64,000 nt of DNA from Variovorax sp. J2L1-78. Its GTDB lineage: Bacteria > Pseudomonadota > Gammaproteobacteria > Burkholderiales > Burkholderiaceae_C. Where the stretch lies: the NCBI RefSeq assembly GCF_030317205.1, contig NZ_JASZYB010000002.1, forward strand, positions 114,501 through 178,500, in the 5' to 3' direction. A program made the translations under genes and the position numbers. Positions 41,167 to 50,470 of the stretch are shown here, in pieces. How positions within the stretch are numbered: the first letter of the stretch is position 1; every line of letters starts with the position of its first letter. The notes under the pieces were generated by a model. That model ran no database searches. It had not been told where the DNA came from and saw only the letters and a program-made list of their open reading frames with translations.

Positions 41167-42699
41167 TCAAGGGGCCATCGACAGGCCGCTCACCCGCAAC
41201 AAGCCGTCGGGGATGTTGCGGATGCCGGTGAGCTTGGGGTTGTAGGCCCACAGCCAGTTGCGGTGGTAGAGGTAGACGATGGGGCGCTCCTTCATCACGC
41301 GCGCCGCGATCTGCTCAAAGACCTTCTTGCGCTCGGCCGGCTCGCGCAGGGAGCGCGACTGATCGAGCAGCTTGTCGGTCTCGGCATCGCAGTAGCCGGT
41401 GTAGTTCAGCGGCTGCTTGCAGCCGTGGAAGCTGAACAGGTTGCCGTCCGGGTCGGCACGGCCGCTCCACGACAACACCAGTGCCTCGAAGTCTCCCTTG
41501 TCGGCCATGTTCAGCGAAGTCGCGAACTCGGTCGACTGGATCTTCACGTCGAAGCCGGCCTCGCGCGTCATGGCCTGCACCACCAGCGCGATGCGCTGCG
41601 CGTCGGAGGTGGTCGGCGTGACCAGCGTGAAGCTCGGGTTGGGCACGCCGGCCTCCTTGAGCAAGGCCTTCGCGCGCGCGATGTCGCGCTTGGGCATCGG
41701 CACGTTCTTCGCGTAATAGGCGTTGCCCGGCGCGACCCACTGGTTGCCGGCGGTCGCTTCGTTGTCCATCACGACCTGCACCAGGCCCTGGCGATCGAGC
41801 GAGAGCTCGAAGGCCTCGCGGATGCGCGGGTCGCGCGCCAGCACGCTGGTCTTGGCCTTGTCGCCCTTGGCCAGGTTCACCGTGATGCCCTGGTAGCCGA
41901 TCTCGGTGATGCGCGAGGTCTTGAGCTTCTTCTCGGCCAGGATCTTCTCCATGTCGCTCGGCGCCACGCGCTCGATGAAGTCGAGCTGGCCCGAACGCAA
42001 GTTGGCCAGGCGCACGGTCGCGTCGGGGATCGGCGTGTAGATCACCTTGTCGAAGTGGATCGCGTCCTTGTTCCAGTACTGCGGGTAGCGCTCGAGCACG
42101 ATGCGGTCCTGCGCGATGCGCTCGGTGAACTTGAAGGGGCCCGAGCACACTGGCTTGATGCCGAACTTGTCGCCGGCCACCTGCGCCGCCTTGGGCGACA
42201 CCATCATCCCGGCGCGGTCGGCCAGCTGCGCGAGCAGCGGCGAGAACGGTGCCGACAGGTTGAGCCGCACGGTGGCCGGATCGACCACGTCGACGCTCGC
42301 CACCGGCGCGAGCTCGCCGCGGCGCGCCGAGCCCGGCAGGTTCTTGTGGCGCTCGATGTTGAACTTGACCGCGGCCGCGTCGAATTTCTCGCCGTCGTGG
42401 AAGGTCACGCCGGGGCGCAGCTTCATCGTGAGCGCCTTGCTGTCGGCCGACCACTCGTACGACGTGGCGAGCTGCGGCACGATGTTGAGCTTGTCGTCGA
42501 TGTCCAGCAGCTTGTCGCACAGCCCGCTGAACACGATGCGGCCGACGAAGCTGCGTGCGAGCGACGGGTCGAGCACGTCGGGGTCTTCGGCCAGGCCGAC
42601 ACGCAGCGTCTGGGCTTGCGCGGCCATCGGCGCGAGCGGCAGCAGCGGGGCCAGCGCGAGCAGCAGCGCTGGCAGGAAGGTTGGTTTAGGGCGTGTCAT
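41167..42699 (-). CDS. Substrate-binding protein of the second peptide-type importer
   Basis: The 510-residue periplasmic protein is a family 5 binding protein. It has a Sec signal peptide (hydrophobic residues 8-27, cleavage after AAQA) and the family signature [39 protein letters not shown] at about 72-110. [20 protein letters not shown] lies near 185. Its first 14 bases overlap the end of the upstream ATPase gene. The ligand is unknown; members of this group bind di- and oligopeptides, opines or glutathione. Confidence 0.94.
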   Translation of the reverse strand: MTRPKPTFLPALLLALAPLLPLAPMAAQAQTLRVGLAEDPDVLDPSLARSFVGRIVFSGLCDKLLDIDDKLNIVPQLATSYEWSADSKALTMKLRPGVTFHDGEKFDAAAVKFNIERHKNLPGSARRGELAPVASVDVVDPATVRLNLSAPFSPLLAQLADRAGMMVSPKAAQVAGDKFGIKPVCSGPFKFTERIAQDRIVLERYPQYWNKDAIHFDKVIYTPIPDATVRLANLRSGQLDFIERVAPSDMEKILAEKKLKTSRITEIGYQGITVNLAKGDKAKTSVLARDPRIREAFELSLDRQGLVQVVMDNEATAGNQWVAPGNAYYAKNVPMPKRDIARAKALLKEAGVPNPSFTLVTPTTSDAQRIALVVQAMTREAGFDVKIQSTEFATSLNMADKGDFEALVLSWSGRADPDGNLFSFHGCKQPLNYTGYCDAETDKLLDQSRSLREPAERKKVFEQIAARVMKERPIVYLYHRNWLWAYNPKLTGIRNIPDGLLRVSGLSMAP

Positions 42700-43783
42700 G
42701 GGCGAGGTCTCCGGAAGGGGAAGGAACGACGAAGGCGGATTGCAGCCGGTCGAGACGGCGTTGCAAGGAGGTGGACGCAGCGCGCGCAGGCAGCACCGCC
42801 GGCGGCGAGATCTCGCGCCAGAAGTGGCAGGCCACCGACTGCGTGCCGGCGTCTTCGAGCTGCGGCGCCTGCTGCGAACACAGTTCGCGCGCATGCGGGC
42901 AGCGGGTGTGGAAGTGGCAACCCGTGGGCGGGTTCATCGGGCTGGGCACGTCGCCGGCCAGCACCACACGCTCGCGCCGCACACCGGGCTCGGGCAAGGG
43001 AATGGCGGACAGCAGCGCCTGCGTGTACGGGTGCCGCGGCGACGCGAACAGCGCGCGCTTGTCACCGATCTCGACGATGCGGCCGAGGTACATCACGGCG
43101 ATGCGCGTGGCGATGTGCTTGACCACCGCGAGGTCGTGCGCGATGAACATGTAGGCCAGGCCGTAGCGCTGCTGCAGGTCCTGCAGCAGGTTGACGACCT
43201 GCGCCTGCACCGACACGTCGAGGGCGGACACGGCCTCGTCGCAGACGATGAGCTTGGGCTCGACCGCCAGCGCCCGTGCAATGCCGATGCGCTGGCGCTG
43301 CCCGCCCGAAAACTCATGCGCGTAGCGCTGCGCATGCTCGGGCGCCAGGCCCACGGTGCGCAGCAGCTCGGCCACGCGCTCGCGATGTCGCCCCGTGTAC
43401 AGGCCGTGCAGCATCAGCGGCTCGGCCAGCGTCTGCCCCACCGTCATGCGCGGGTTCAGTGAAGCGTACGGGTCCTGGAAGATGATCTGCATTTCGCGCC
43501 GACGGGCGCGCAGCGCGACGGCATCGAGCGTGCCGAGGGGCTGGCCGTCGAGTCGAACGTTGCCGGCGGTCGGCTCGATCAGCCGCAGCACCAGCCGGCC
43601 CAGCGTCGACTTGCCGCAGCCCGACTCACCGACCACGCCCAGCGTCTCGCCGCGCGCGATCTGCAGGTCGACGCCATCGACCGCGCGCACCGCGCCCTTC
43701 ACCCGGCCGAGCAGGCCGCGGCGCACCGGGAAGTGCTTGACCAGGCCGTCGACCTGCAGCAAAGGCGTCGTCGCTTCGTTCAT
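42686..43783 (-). CDS. ABC ATPase (DppF type) of the second importer
   Basis: The 365-residue protein has Walker [10 protein letters not shown] (about 50), the signature FSGGQRQR (about 152), Walker [16 protein letters not shown] (about 170) and H-loop IAHDLA. The oligopeptide-type C-terminal extension has four cysteines or histidines in [15 protein letters not shown] (about 297-312), followed by an unusually long tail ending [12 protein letters not shown] 43783 overlaps the stop of the DppD-type gene by ATGA. It ends 14 bases inside the binding-protein gene. Confidence 0.95.
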   Translation of the reverse strand: MNEATTPLLQVDGLVKHFPVRRGLLGRVKGAVRAVDGVDLQIARGETLGVVGESGCGKSTLGRLVLRLIEPTAGNVRLDGQPLGTLDAVALRARRREMQIIFQDPYASLNPRMTVGQTLAEPLMLHGLYTGRHRERVAELLRTVGLAPEHAQRYAHEFSGGQRQRIGIARALAVEPKLIVCDEAVSALDVSVQAQVVNLLQDLQQRYGLAYMFIAHDLAVVKHIATRIAVMYLGRIVEIGDKRALFASPRHPYTQALLSAIPLPEPGVRRERVVLAGDVPSPMNPPTGCHFHTRCPHARELCSQQAPQLEDAGTQSVACHFWREISPPAVLPARAASTSLQRRLDRLQSAFVVPSPSGDLAHDTP

Positions 43784-44793
43784 GCGGCCACCGATTCGGC
43801 GGCGTGCGCCATCAGCACGTCGGGGTCGAGCGGCGCGCGCCAGCAGGCGGAGCGATGCTGCGGCGCGACCTCCATCAGCACCGGGTCGTCTTCGCGGCAC
43901 TTCGCGACGGCGAACGGGCAGCGTTCGGCGAAGCTGCAACCCGGTGGCCGACGCAACGGGCTGGGCACCTGGCCTTCGATGGAAGCGAGGCGCGTGCGTT
44001 CGCCGTCGAGCCGCGGGATCGAGCCCAGCAGGCCGATCGTGTACGGATGCTGCGGCGCGTCGAACAGCGCCTGCACCGGCGCCTGCTCCACCACACGGCC
44101 GGCGTACATCACGACCACTTCGTCCGCCACCTCGGCCACCACGCCCAGGTCGTGCGTGATGAGGATGATGGCCGTGCCCGTTTCCTGCTGCAGCTCGCGC
44201 ATGAGTTCGAGGATCTGCGCCTGGATGGTCACGTCCAGCGCGGTGGTGGGCTCGTCGGCGATCAGCAGGCGCGGATCGCAGGCCAGCGCCATCGCGATCA
44301 TGGCGCGCTGGCGCATGCCGCCCGAGAGCTTGTGCGGGTGCTCGTGAAAACGCTGCTCGGGCGCCGGGATGCGCACCTTGCGCAGCATGGCGATGGCGCG
44401 CTCGGCGGCTTCGGCACGTCCGATGCGACGGTGCCGCATCAGCCCTTCGACGATCTGCTCGCCGATGGTGAAGACCGGGTTGAGCGAAGACATCGGTTCC
44501 TGGAAGATCATCGCCATGCCGTTGCCGCGCAGGTCCTGCATGTCGCGCTTGGACGCGCCGACGAGCTCGCGACCTTCGAACACGATCGACCCGCCGCGGA
44601 TGCGGCCGGGCGGGTTCGGCACCAGACCCATGATCGACAGCGAGGTCACGCTCTTGCCGCAGCCCGATTCGCCGACGATGGCCAGCGTGCGCCCGGCGTC
44701 CACGGAGAAGCTGACGCCGTCGACCGCCGGAAATTCGCCGTCGTCGGTCGTGAAATGGGTGCGCAGGTCGCGCACGTCGAGCAAGGCCGTCAT
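43780..44793 (-). CDS. ABC ATPase (DppD type) of the second importer
   Basis: The 337-residue protein has Walker [12 protein letters not shown] (about 39), signature LSGGMRQR (about 153), Walker [16 protein letters not shown] and H-loop ITHDLG. The C-terminal extension contains [15 protein letters not shown], the probable iron-sulfur or metal site of peptide importers. It begins three bases after the DUF1028 gene and overlaps the DppF-type gene by 4 bp. Here the two ATPases are separate genes, whereas the first importer uses one fused chain. Confidence 0.95.
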   Translation of the reverse strand: MTALLDVRDLRTHFTTDDGEFPAVDGVSFSVDAGRTLAIVGESGCGKSVTSLSIMGLVPNPPGRIRGGSIVFEGRELVGASKRDMQDLRGNGMAMIFQEPMSSLNPVFTIGEQIVEGLMRHRRIGRAEAAERAIAMLRKVRIPAPEQRFHEHPHKLSGGMRQRAMIAMALACDPRLLIADEPTTALDVTIQAQILELMRELQQETGTAIILITHDLGVVAEVADEVVVMYAGRVVEQAPVQALFDAPQHPYTIGLLGSIPRLDGERTRLASIEGQVPSPLRRPPGCSFAERCPFAVAKCREDDPVLMEVAPQHRSACWRAPLDPDVLMAHAAESVAA

Positions 44794-44796
44794 GGA

Positions 44797-45504
44797 TCAG
44801 CGGGGTGTGGCGTGGAAGCGCTCGATGCGCGCTTCGATTTCGGCGCGGTCGATCACCCCGACGGGGTCGTGGCGACCCGCCAGGCACGCCATGAAGGGCT
44901 GGTAGCGCACCAGGCTCGTGCGGTAGAGGCGCTGCAGTTCGACGATCGGCTCGGCGTGGTCGTCGACGCGCAGGTCGAGCTGCGGATAGTCCTCGTCGGC
45001 ATGGATGCGCAAGGCCGCGGCCTGCTTGCCGCGCTTGTCGCCACCGGCCGCCTCGCCCGCCGCCATGGCGGCCAGCAGGCGCTCGGCCATCGGCAGGGCC
45101 GCCGTGTCGCGGTACGCCTGCGCGGTGGCGGCGATCACCTGCGGGCCGGCGAGCATGTTGCCGGCGACGCTGAAGTCGTCGCCGATCAGGTGGCCGCACC
45201 AGTCGACACAGTGGTCACCCGTCCACGCCGCGGCGGGGCCCGTGGCCGGCAGCACATGCAGCTGGCGTTGCGCCCGGCCGGCGTCGGCCGATGTCAAGGC
45301 CTCGACGACCTCGACGGCCGGACGGCCGCCGCTCAGGAGGTCGAGGCCCGCAGGCCCGTACAGGGGGTTCATCAGCGCCTGCGTGGCGATGGCGCCGATG
45401 CCGCGCCGCGTGTGGACGCACAGCGCGCCCACCGCGAAGAAGCGGCTGGCGATCGCGACGCCGACATGCCCACGCGCGTCGCGGGCGAGGATCGACCAGG
45501 TCAT
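44797..45504 (-). CDS. DUF1028 family protein heading the second importer operon
   Basis: The 235-residue protein is a DUF1028 member, with the N-terminal pattern [29 protein letters not shown], then [15 protein letters not shown], and Asp in GWxD-like DHCVDW. The fold is related to N-terminal-nucleophile hydrolases, and Thr2 could become the nucleophile after Met removal. The start is chosen for that conserved N terminus; no strong ribosome binding site is seen. The C-terminal part (about 170-235) holds [24 protein letters not shown], typical of family members tied to peptide importers. It probably processes an imported peptide-like compound; unproven. Confidence 0.85.
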   Translation of the reverse strand: MTWSILARDARGHVGVAIASRFFAVGALCVHTRRGIGAIATQALMNPLYGPAGLDLLSGGRPAVEVVEALTSADAGRAQRQLHVLPATGPAAAWTGDHCVDWCGHLIGDDFSVAGNMLAGPQVIAATAQAYRDTAALPMAERLLAAMAAGEAAGGDKRGKQAAALRIHADEDYPQLDLRVDDHAEPIVELQRLYRTSLVRYQPFMACLAGRHDPVGVIDRAEIEARIERFHATPR

Positions 45505-45721
45505 CGCGCTGGGCGAACCCGCAGCCCCGGCCGGCTCATCGAGCCCGTCGCTGTGGCTGCCATGGCATATGTCTCTGGACGCATCGTGCACTCGTGGTGG
45601 AAGAACACGATCTTGTGTGCAAGAGCTGTGCCAAGGGGCTGCCGCGCACCACGGCATCGCCCCGAGACAGCTCGCTCGGCGAGCGATATGCTTCGCGGCT
45701 TCGCGACTGCGGAGGGTTCAG

Positions 45722-46141
45722 ATGCTTCCCACGGTCATGGCGCTCATGGCGACCGTCGTCCTGCTCGTCTGGATGGGGTTCTTCATGATGGGCTCGCTGC
45801 CCCTGCTGGTGCTCAAGCACGACACCCCGCTGGACGCGCGCTTCATCCGAGGCCTGTTCAACGTCTACTACCTGGCCATGATGCCGACCGCGAGCGCGGC
45901 CGCACTCAGCTATGCCTGGACCGGCAGACCGATCTTCGCGCTGGGCATGGCCTGCATCGCGGCGCTGGCGTTCTCGCTGCGCCGCTGGCTCATCATCCCG
46001 CGCATGGACGCCCTGCGCGGGACAGCCCCGGCCACCGACACCGCGATCCTCCAGTTTCGCCGGCTTCACATCGCCGGGATGGTGCTCAACGTGGCGCAGC
46101 TCGCTGCCGTGGCCTGGGCCCTGACGCGGCTGGGTCTCTAG
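45722..46141 (+). CDS. Small four-span membrane protein of unknown function
   Basis: The 139-residue product begins MLPTVMALMATVVLLVWMGF behind a strong GGAGGG. It has about four hydrophobic helices (residues 4-30, 45-63, 70-88 and 112-135) and a basic loop RRWLIIPRMDALRG. I do not recognise a family with certainty. It is divergent from the DUF1028 operon across 217 bp, which holds no other recognisable gene. Its stop codon TAG lies inside the CTAG target site of the hairpin element that follows, so the present C terminus may have been set by that insertion. Confidence 0.75.
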   Translation: MLPTVMALMATVVLLVWMGFFMMGSLPLLVLKHDTPLDARFIRGLFNVYYLAMMPTASAAALSYAWTGRPIFALGMACIAALAFSLRRWLIIPRMDALRGTAPATDTAILQFRRLHIAGMVLNVAQLAAVAWALTRLGL

Positions 46142-46409
46142 GGCCTGTTAACGCTATTTTCGGAGTTGCGAAGGCATGCCCAGGCCGACCAATCAAGGCG
46201 CGCGACGCCGCATGTGCGTTGGCACATGCAAGGAGCGCAACGCCGAGTGGCCGGCCTGGGCATGCCTTCCCTTCGGGTTGCCCGGCCCAGGGGCCGTCTA
46301 CGGCGTTGCCCGCGCTTGCAAGGCTTCAGCCTTGCTGCGCCCGGGCGCCTTGCATCCAGCCCCTGGGTCGGGCAACGCAATCTCCGGAAATAGCGTTAGC
46401 AGGCCCTAG
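46138..46409. mobile_element. MITE-like element with two long hairpins, flanked by CTAG
   Basis: The element spans 46142-46405 between direct CTAG copies (46138-46141 and 46406-46409). Its 23-bp terminal inverted repeats begin GGCCTGTTAACGC and GGCCTGCTAACGC and differ at two positions. Inside are two arms. Arm A pairs 46171-46186 with 46253-46268 (16 bp, perfect) and has an apical stem 46210-46217/46222-46229. Arm B pairs 46277-46294 with 46359-46376 (18 bp, one mismatch) and has an apical stem 46318-46325/46328-46335. There is no transposase gene. Four-base CTAG-type duplications are known for IS5-family transposases, so a non-autonomous IS5-type element is the best guess. Confidence 0.8.
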
Positions 46410-47785
46410 CCCGGACCGGGCAGCGCAAAGTCGACGCGGAACGCCGTGCCGGGCGGGTGCACCACATCGCCCGCGCTCAGCCGCCACCCATGCGCCATCG
46501 CGATCTCCTCGCAGATGGCCAGGCCCAGGCCGGCACCTTCATGGGTGCTGCCCGGGCCACGCCAGAAACGGGTGAAGAGTTTGGGCTTGTCGTCCTCGGC
46601 GATGCGCGGACCCGGGTTGCGCACGCGCAGGCCGGTCGCGTCCAGGCGCACCGTCACGGCGTCACCGGGCGCCGTGTGCTGGATCGCGTTCTCGACCAGG
46701 TTCTTGACGAGGATGAACAGCGCGCTGCCATCGGCCTGGAGCGGCACGGGCGCGGGCGGCGGCAGGTGGTCGACGCGCACGCCGTGCCGTTCGCCCAGGC
46801 GTGCCAGGTACGACACGGCGTCGGCCACGACGGTCGAGGCATCGCAGGCCTCGAACGCGTAGTTGCGGGTTTCACTGACCTCGGCCAGGTGCAGCAGCTG
46901 GTGCACCTGCCGCGCCATCAGGTCGACGTCCTTGAGCAGGTGCTCGCGGCCCGGCTGCGCAGCGATCTCGATCTCGGCACGGATCAGCGCCAGCGGCGTC
47001 TTCAGCTCGTGCGCGGCCGACGCGAGAAATTCCTGCTGCACCCGGTAGCCCTTCTCGAGCCTTTCCAGCGCGCTGTTGAAGGCGTCGATGAGCGGCGTCA
47101 GTTCGCTGGGCAGGCGCTGCGCGTCGAGCCGCGCCGTGAGGTTGCGCGGTGCGATGCCAGCGGCCACGGCGGAAGCGTCCCGCAGCGGCCGCAGGATGCG
47201 GCGCGACGTCCACAGCACGAGCAGGCAGAAGAAGAACACGCCCAGCACCATCGCGCCCACACCGGCCATGAGGGCGATCTTTCCGCCGTTGGTCACCAAC
47301 AGCGAGACCATCCGTTCGCTGCGCGCGACCTGGACGATGTAGGTCTGGCCGTGCTGCCGCACGGTGGTCGTCAAGAGGCGCAGCTTGACGCGGTCGATCG
47401 TCGCGCTGCTGTAGTGCGCCGCCGCATCGAGGGGCTCGCGCTGCAGCGCCGTCAACGCGGGGCCGGCGGGCGACGTAAGCAGGGTGGCGCCCTGCGCATC
47501 CATCACGCGGTAGGCCACGTCCTTGGCCAGTCCGTCGTACATGTGGACGATCTTCTCCGGAAGCTCGACCGCCACCAGGCGGCCTGCCGCGTCGAAGACC
47601 ATGCCTTTTTCCAGCCGCTCCACGTGGCTCGTGAGATCGTCGCGCGCCAGCGAAGCGGCCGGCAGCGACATCACCACGGCAACCCCCGCCCCGATCACCG
47701 CCATCACGAGCAGCAGCGAGCCGACCGAGATGGTCAGCAGCTGGACCGTGAGGCTACGGGGCCACCGAAGCGGTGCGAAGCGCAT
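46406..47785 (-). CDS. Membrane sensor histidine kinase
   Basis: The 459-residue protein has a first membrane span (about 13-41), a periplasmic sensing region (about 42-172), a second span (about 175-200) and a HAMP linker. HisKA has the phospho-His in SAAHELKTPLALIR (His259). The HATPase domain has LVKNLVENAIQH, a G1-like region and GAGLGLAI. The start overlaps the response-regulator gene by 32 bp, which fits a two-gene unit. The resemblance is to QseC/PmrB-type kinases. Its TAG stop lies within the CTAG beside the hairpin element, so the last residues (ALPGPG) may be insertion-derived. Confidence 0.92.
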   Translation of the reverse strand: MRFAPLRWPRSLTVQLLTISVGSLLLVMAVIGAGVAVVMSLPAASLARDDLTSHVERLEKGMVFDAAGRLVAVELPEKIVHMYDGLAKDVAYRVMDAQGATLLTSPAGPALTALQREPLDAAAHYSSATIDRVKLRLLTTTVRQHGQTYIVQVARSERMVSLLVTNGGKIALMAGVGAMVLGVFFFCLLVLWTSRRILRPLRDASAVAAGIAPRNLTARLDAQRLPSELTPLIDAFNSALERLEKGYRVQQEFLASAAHELKTPLALIRAEIEIAAQPGREHLLKDVDLMARQVHQLLHLAEVSETRNYAFEACDASTVVADAVSYLARLGERHGVRVDHLPPPAPVPLQADGSALFILVKNLVENAIQHTAPGDAVTVRLDATGLRVRNPGPRIAEDDKPKLFTRFWRGPGSTHEGAGLGLAICEEIAMAHGWRLSAGDVVHPPGTAFRVDFALPGPG

Positions 47786-48440
47786 AGCCGTGTCCCCGGA
47801 CATTGACGATCTGCAGCGCGCTGCCGATGGCCAGCAGTTTCTTGCGCAGGCGGTGCAGCGCGACATCCAGCGCGTTGGGCGTGACCGCTTCGCTCAGACC
47901 CCAGGCCGCGTTCTCGATGACGCTGCGGCGCACGATCAGGCCGGCGGCGCGCACCAGGCTCAGCATGATCTGGAGTTCGGCCGGTGCCAGCGAGATCGTT
48001 TCGTCGCCACAGGCCATGCAGGCCGCCTCAGGCCTCACCTGCAGGTCGGCATAGGCCGGCGCCAGGCTGCGCAGCGCCGCGGGGCGGCGCATCAGCGCAC
48101 GCACGCGCGCGACCAGTTCTTCCATCGCAAAAGGCTTGGGCAGGTAGTCGTCGGCACCGGCCTCGAGCCCGGCCACGCGGTCGTGCAGCGCATCGCGCGC
48201 GGTGAGCATCAGGCAGGGCATCCGGTGCCCGCCCTGCCGAAGGCGCTTGACCAGGTCGAGCCCGTCGCCGTCGGGCAGGCCGCGGTCGACCACCGCCACG
48301 GCATAGCCGCCGGCCAGCAGCGCCGCGGCGGCCGCGTCGGCGCGGCCGAAGGTGTCGACCTCGATGCCCGAGGCCGCCAGGGCGCGGGCGATCAGTTCGC
48401 CCAGGCGCGCATGGTCCTCGACCAGGGCCACACGGTTCAT
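47754..48440 (-). CDS. OmpR-family response regulator paired with the sensor kinase
   Basis: The 228-residue protein has a receiver domain (acidic pair VEDHAR, phospho-acceptor Asp in VVDRGLPDGDG, Thr in LTARDAL, Lys in PKPF) and a C-terminal winged helix ending VNVRGHGYALRTA. ATG 48440 begins MNRVALVEDHARLG; an upstream reading is not supported. Its own kinase gene follows with overlapping ends, and a MipA-family outer membrane protein gene lies 19 bp upstream on the same strand. The three probably form one operon, with mipA as a likely target. Confidence 0.94.
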   Translation of the reverse strand: MNRVALVEDHARLGELIARALAASGIEVDTFGRADAAAAALLAGGYAVAVVDRGLPDGDGLDLVKRLRQGGHRMPCLMLTARDALHDRVAGLEAGADDYLPKPFAMEELVARVRALMRRPAALRSLAPAYADLQVRPEAACMACGDETISLAPAELQIMLSLVRAAGLIVRRSVIENAAWGLSEAVTPNALDVALHRLRKKLLAIGSALQIVNVRGHGYALRTASVAP

Positions 48441-48459
48441 CGGCGGGATTCTCGCGGGT

Positions 48460-49236
48460 TCAGAAGCGGTAAAGATAGCCGATGGCGACGGCCGGAACAG
48501 TCTTCTTGTCGACCAGCGGGCTGTCCTTGATCTCCTTGCCCAGCGCCGTGGCACTGAGGTCGAGGAAGACCGACTGGTGCGCGTCGAGCACGTAGGCCGT
48601 GCGCAGGCCGGCCTGGAAATTGACCGTCGACTTGCCGTCGTACGCAGCGCGCGACGCCGTGGCTTCGGCGCCGGTCACGCCGTAGTAGTAGTTGACGTAC
48701 TTCTTGTCGGCCCACAGCAGCGACGCGCGCGGCGTGAAGACGAAGCGGCCGGCCGTGAAGCTGCGCTCGATGCCCAGCCGGGCCTGGGTGCCCTTGCTGT
48801 TGCCCGACACGTCGCCCAGCACCTCGAGCGACAACTTGGCGAAGTCGGCGTTCCAGGTGGCGGCGCCGCCGACCCAGAAGCCGGCCTTGCGCTCGTCCAT
48901 GCCGTAGAGGATGGGCGCGTCGTCGGCCTTGTAGCCGTCGGCGAGCGCGTACTTGCCGCGCAGCGCGAAGGTGAACTGCTCGGTCCTGGCGAATTTCCAG
49001 TCGGCGGTCAGGCCCGAGAGGCGGAAGTACTCGCTGTCGTAGGTCAAGAGCGGCAGCAGCCGCTTGTTGTTGTCGATGCCGGTGTAGGGCAGGCGCTCGA
49101 CGCCGGCGCCGATGCCGAGCCCCCAGACACCGGGGGTTCCGGGTTTCCATTCCTGGGCAGCGGCTGCGAAAGACACAGAGAGGGTGCACAGCGACAAGGC
49201 GAGGGGCGCACAGCGGCGCAGGGAGGGCAAAGGCAT
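48460..49236 (-). CDS. MipA/OmpV-family outer membrane protein
   Basis: The 258-residue protein has a Sec signal peptide (hydrophobic residues 9-24, cleavage near AAA-QEW). A beta-barrel of the MipA/OmpV family follows: WGLGIGAGVERLPYTGIDNNKRLLPLLTYDSEYFRLSG near the start, alternating hydrophobic strands, NYYYGVTGAEA (about 180) and a terminal aromatic (IGYLYRF), as required for barrel insertion. Family members scaffold murein hydrolases or respond to antimicrobial stress. It leads an operon with a two-component system. The 202-bp gap upstream shows no other gene. Confidence 0.92.
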   Translation of the reverse strand: MPLPSLRRCAPLALSLCTLSVSFAAAAQEWKPGTPGVWGLGIGAGVERLPYTGIDNNKRLLPLLTYDSEYFRLSGLTADWKFARTEQFTFALRGKYALADGYKADDAPILYGMDERKAGFWVGGAATWNADFAKLSLEVLGDVSGNSKGTQARLGIERSFTAGRFVFTPRASLLWADKKYVNYYYGVTGAEATASRAAYDGKSTVNFQAGLRTAYVLDAHQSVFLDLSATALGKEIKDSPLVDKKTVPAVAIGYLYRF

Positions 49237-49438
49237 GGAAGATCCAGGGAAAATGACAGAGGGCCGCATGGTCGCGGCTGTGGACTTACTGACGTCTTAC
49301 CGGGCTTTCCGGTCGCGCCGGGAGGGCGCATGGGGGGACGAAGGGCACACCACATCAACGCGAACATGCAAGGCTCCGGAACGCAAACCGGCATGCTCGG
49401 GCGGGCCGTCTTACCCCCGACTTACCGGCCGCCGCCTG

Positions 49439-49696
49439 TCAGTCCGGCACGAACTTCGCCTTGAACTTGGCCTCGTCGGCCGCGTCCTCGAAGGTGGCGA
49501 GCTGGCCGGCCTTGTTGTCGGCCAGCCGATGCGCCGCGAACAGGCTGTAGCGGCCCTTCAGGTAGTAGCTCTCCATCTCGATGAACATGTACGGGTAGGG
49601 CACGAACACCTGGTGTGCGAACACCACCCGGTGCAGGTTGCGCGGGTTGGGAAAGAGCTTGTACTCCCCCGTGGTGATGGCTTGGGCGGTGGCCAT
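49439..49696 (-). CDS. Small conserved-looking protein after the SDR gene
   Basis: The 85-residue product starts nine bases after the SDR gene and ends in KFKAKFVPD. It is rich in aromatic residues (EYKLFPNP, YPYMFIEMESYYLKGRYSLF), has no membrane span or cysteine pair, and has no motif I recognise. The tight spacing in a Crp/Fnr-SDR-small-protein unit and the normal codon pattern support a real gene. It may modify or partner the SDR or the CoA ligase encoded across the divergent promoter; this is only context. Confidence 0.65.
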   Translation of the reverse strand: MATAQAITTGEYKLFPNPRNLHRVVFAHQVFVPYPYMFIEMESYYLKGRYSLFAAHRLADNKAGQLATFEDAADEAKFKAKFVPD

Positions 49697-49705
49697 GGCG
49701 TGCGC

Positions 49706-50470
49706 TCAGGCGGGGTCGCGCACGTCGGCGGTCGGCTTGGCGCCGAAGTCCGCGCGGGCGAGGTAGGCCAGCACCTTGCCGGCCGCCGTGGCGGGCGAAT
49801 CGAGCAGGCCGTCGGCCTTGAGCTTCTCGAAGCGGCCGCGGTCTGGGAACAGCGCCGCATCGGTGCCGCGCATGGCGATCTGCATGTCGGTGTCGATCAC
49901 GCCGGGGGCGAGCGAGACGATCTTCGCGCCGTTGGGGCGCAGCGCCTCTTCCAGCGCGACCGCGCGCGAGAAGTGGTCCATGCCGGCCTTGGCGGCGCAG
50001 TACGGGGCCTGGCTGGCCATCGAGTTGCGGCCGAGGCCCGAGGAGATGTTGAGCACCTTGCGCACGCCGCGCCAGTCGGCCGTGGCGCGCAGGAACGCCG
50101 CCGTGAGCAGCAGCGGCGCTTCGAGGCCGATTCGCAGCGACTGCACCAGGTCGGTGGCCTCGGCCTTCTCGAGCGGGCCCAGGCGGCCGACGGTGCCGGC
50201 GTTGTTGATGAGGGTGACGCTGTCGAAGGTCTGTGCGTCTTGTTCCTTGAGCCAGGCGCCGACGCGCTCGGCGGCGGCTTCGGGTGCGGCCAGGTCGAAG
50301 GACCACTGCAGCAGCGTGGCTCCGCTCTGCTTGGCCTTGGCGGCCAGCGCATCGTCGGTCTTGCGCGAGATGCACACGAGCGTGTGGCCGGCGTCGAGCA
50401 GCTGCTCGGCCATGGCGCGGCCCATGCCGCGGGAGGCGCCGGTGAGGAGGGTGAGATGTGTTGCGCTCAT
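49706..50470 (-). CDS. SDR-family oxidoreductase, sepiapterin-reductase-like
   Basis: The 254-residue protein is a short-chain dehydrogenase: TGASRGMGRAMAEQL (about 9-23), NNAG (about 90), Ser in NISSGLGR (about 142) and YCAAKAG as the YxxxK active site (about 155-159). The spacing of the cofactor motif and the region LVCISRKTDDALA suggest NADP and resemble sepiapterin reductase or BzrB/YueD-type benzil reductases. Its start overlaps the Crp/Fnr gene by ATGA. The substrate is unknown but is probably related to the acids handled by the divergent CoA-ligase/importer operon. Confidence 0.9.
   Translation of the reverse strand: MSATHLTLLTGASRGMGRAMAEQLLDAGHTLVCISRKTDDALAAKAKQSGATLLQWSFDLAAPEAAAERVGAWLKEQDAQTFDSVTLINNAGTVGRLGPLEKAEATDLVQSLRIGLEAPLLLTAAFLRATADWRGVRKVLNISSGLGRNSMASQAPYCAAKAGMDHFSRAVALEEALRPNGAKIVSLAPGVIDTDMQIAMRGTDAALFPDRGRFEKLKADGLLDSPATAAGKVLAYLARADFGAKPTADVRDPA

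Noticed and set aside
43784-45199. Upstream extension of the DppF-type ATPase to 837 residues
   Set aside because: The extra sequence lies out of frame over the DppD-type and DUF1028 genes, both of which are intact in other frames.
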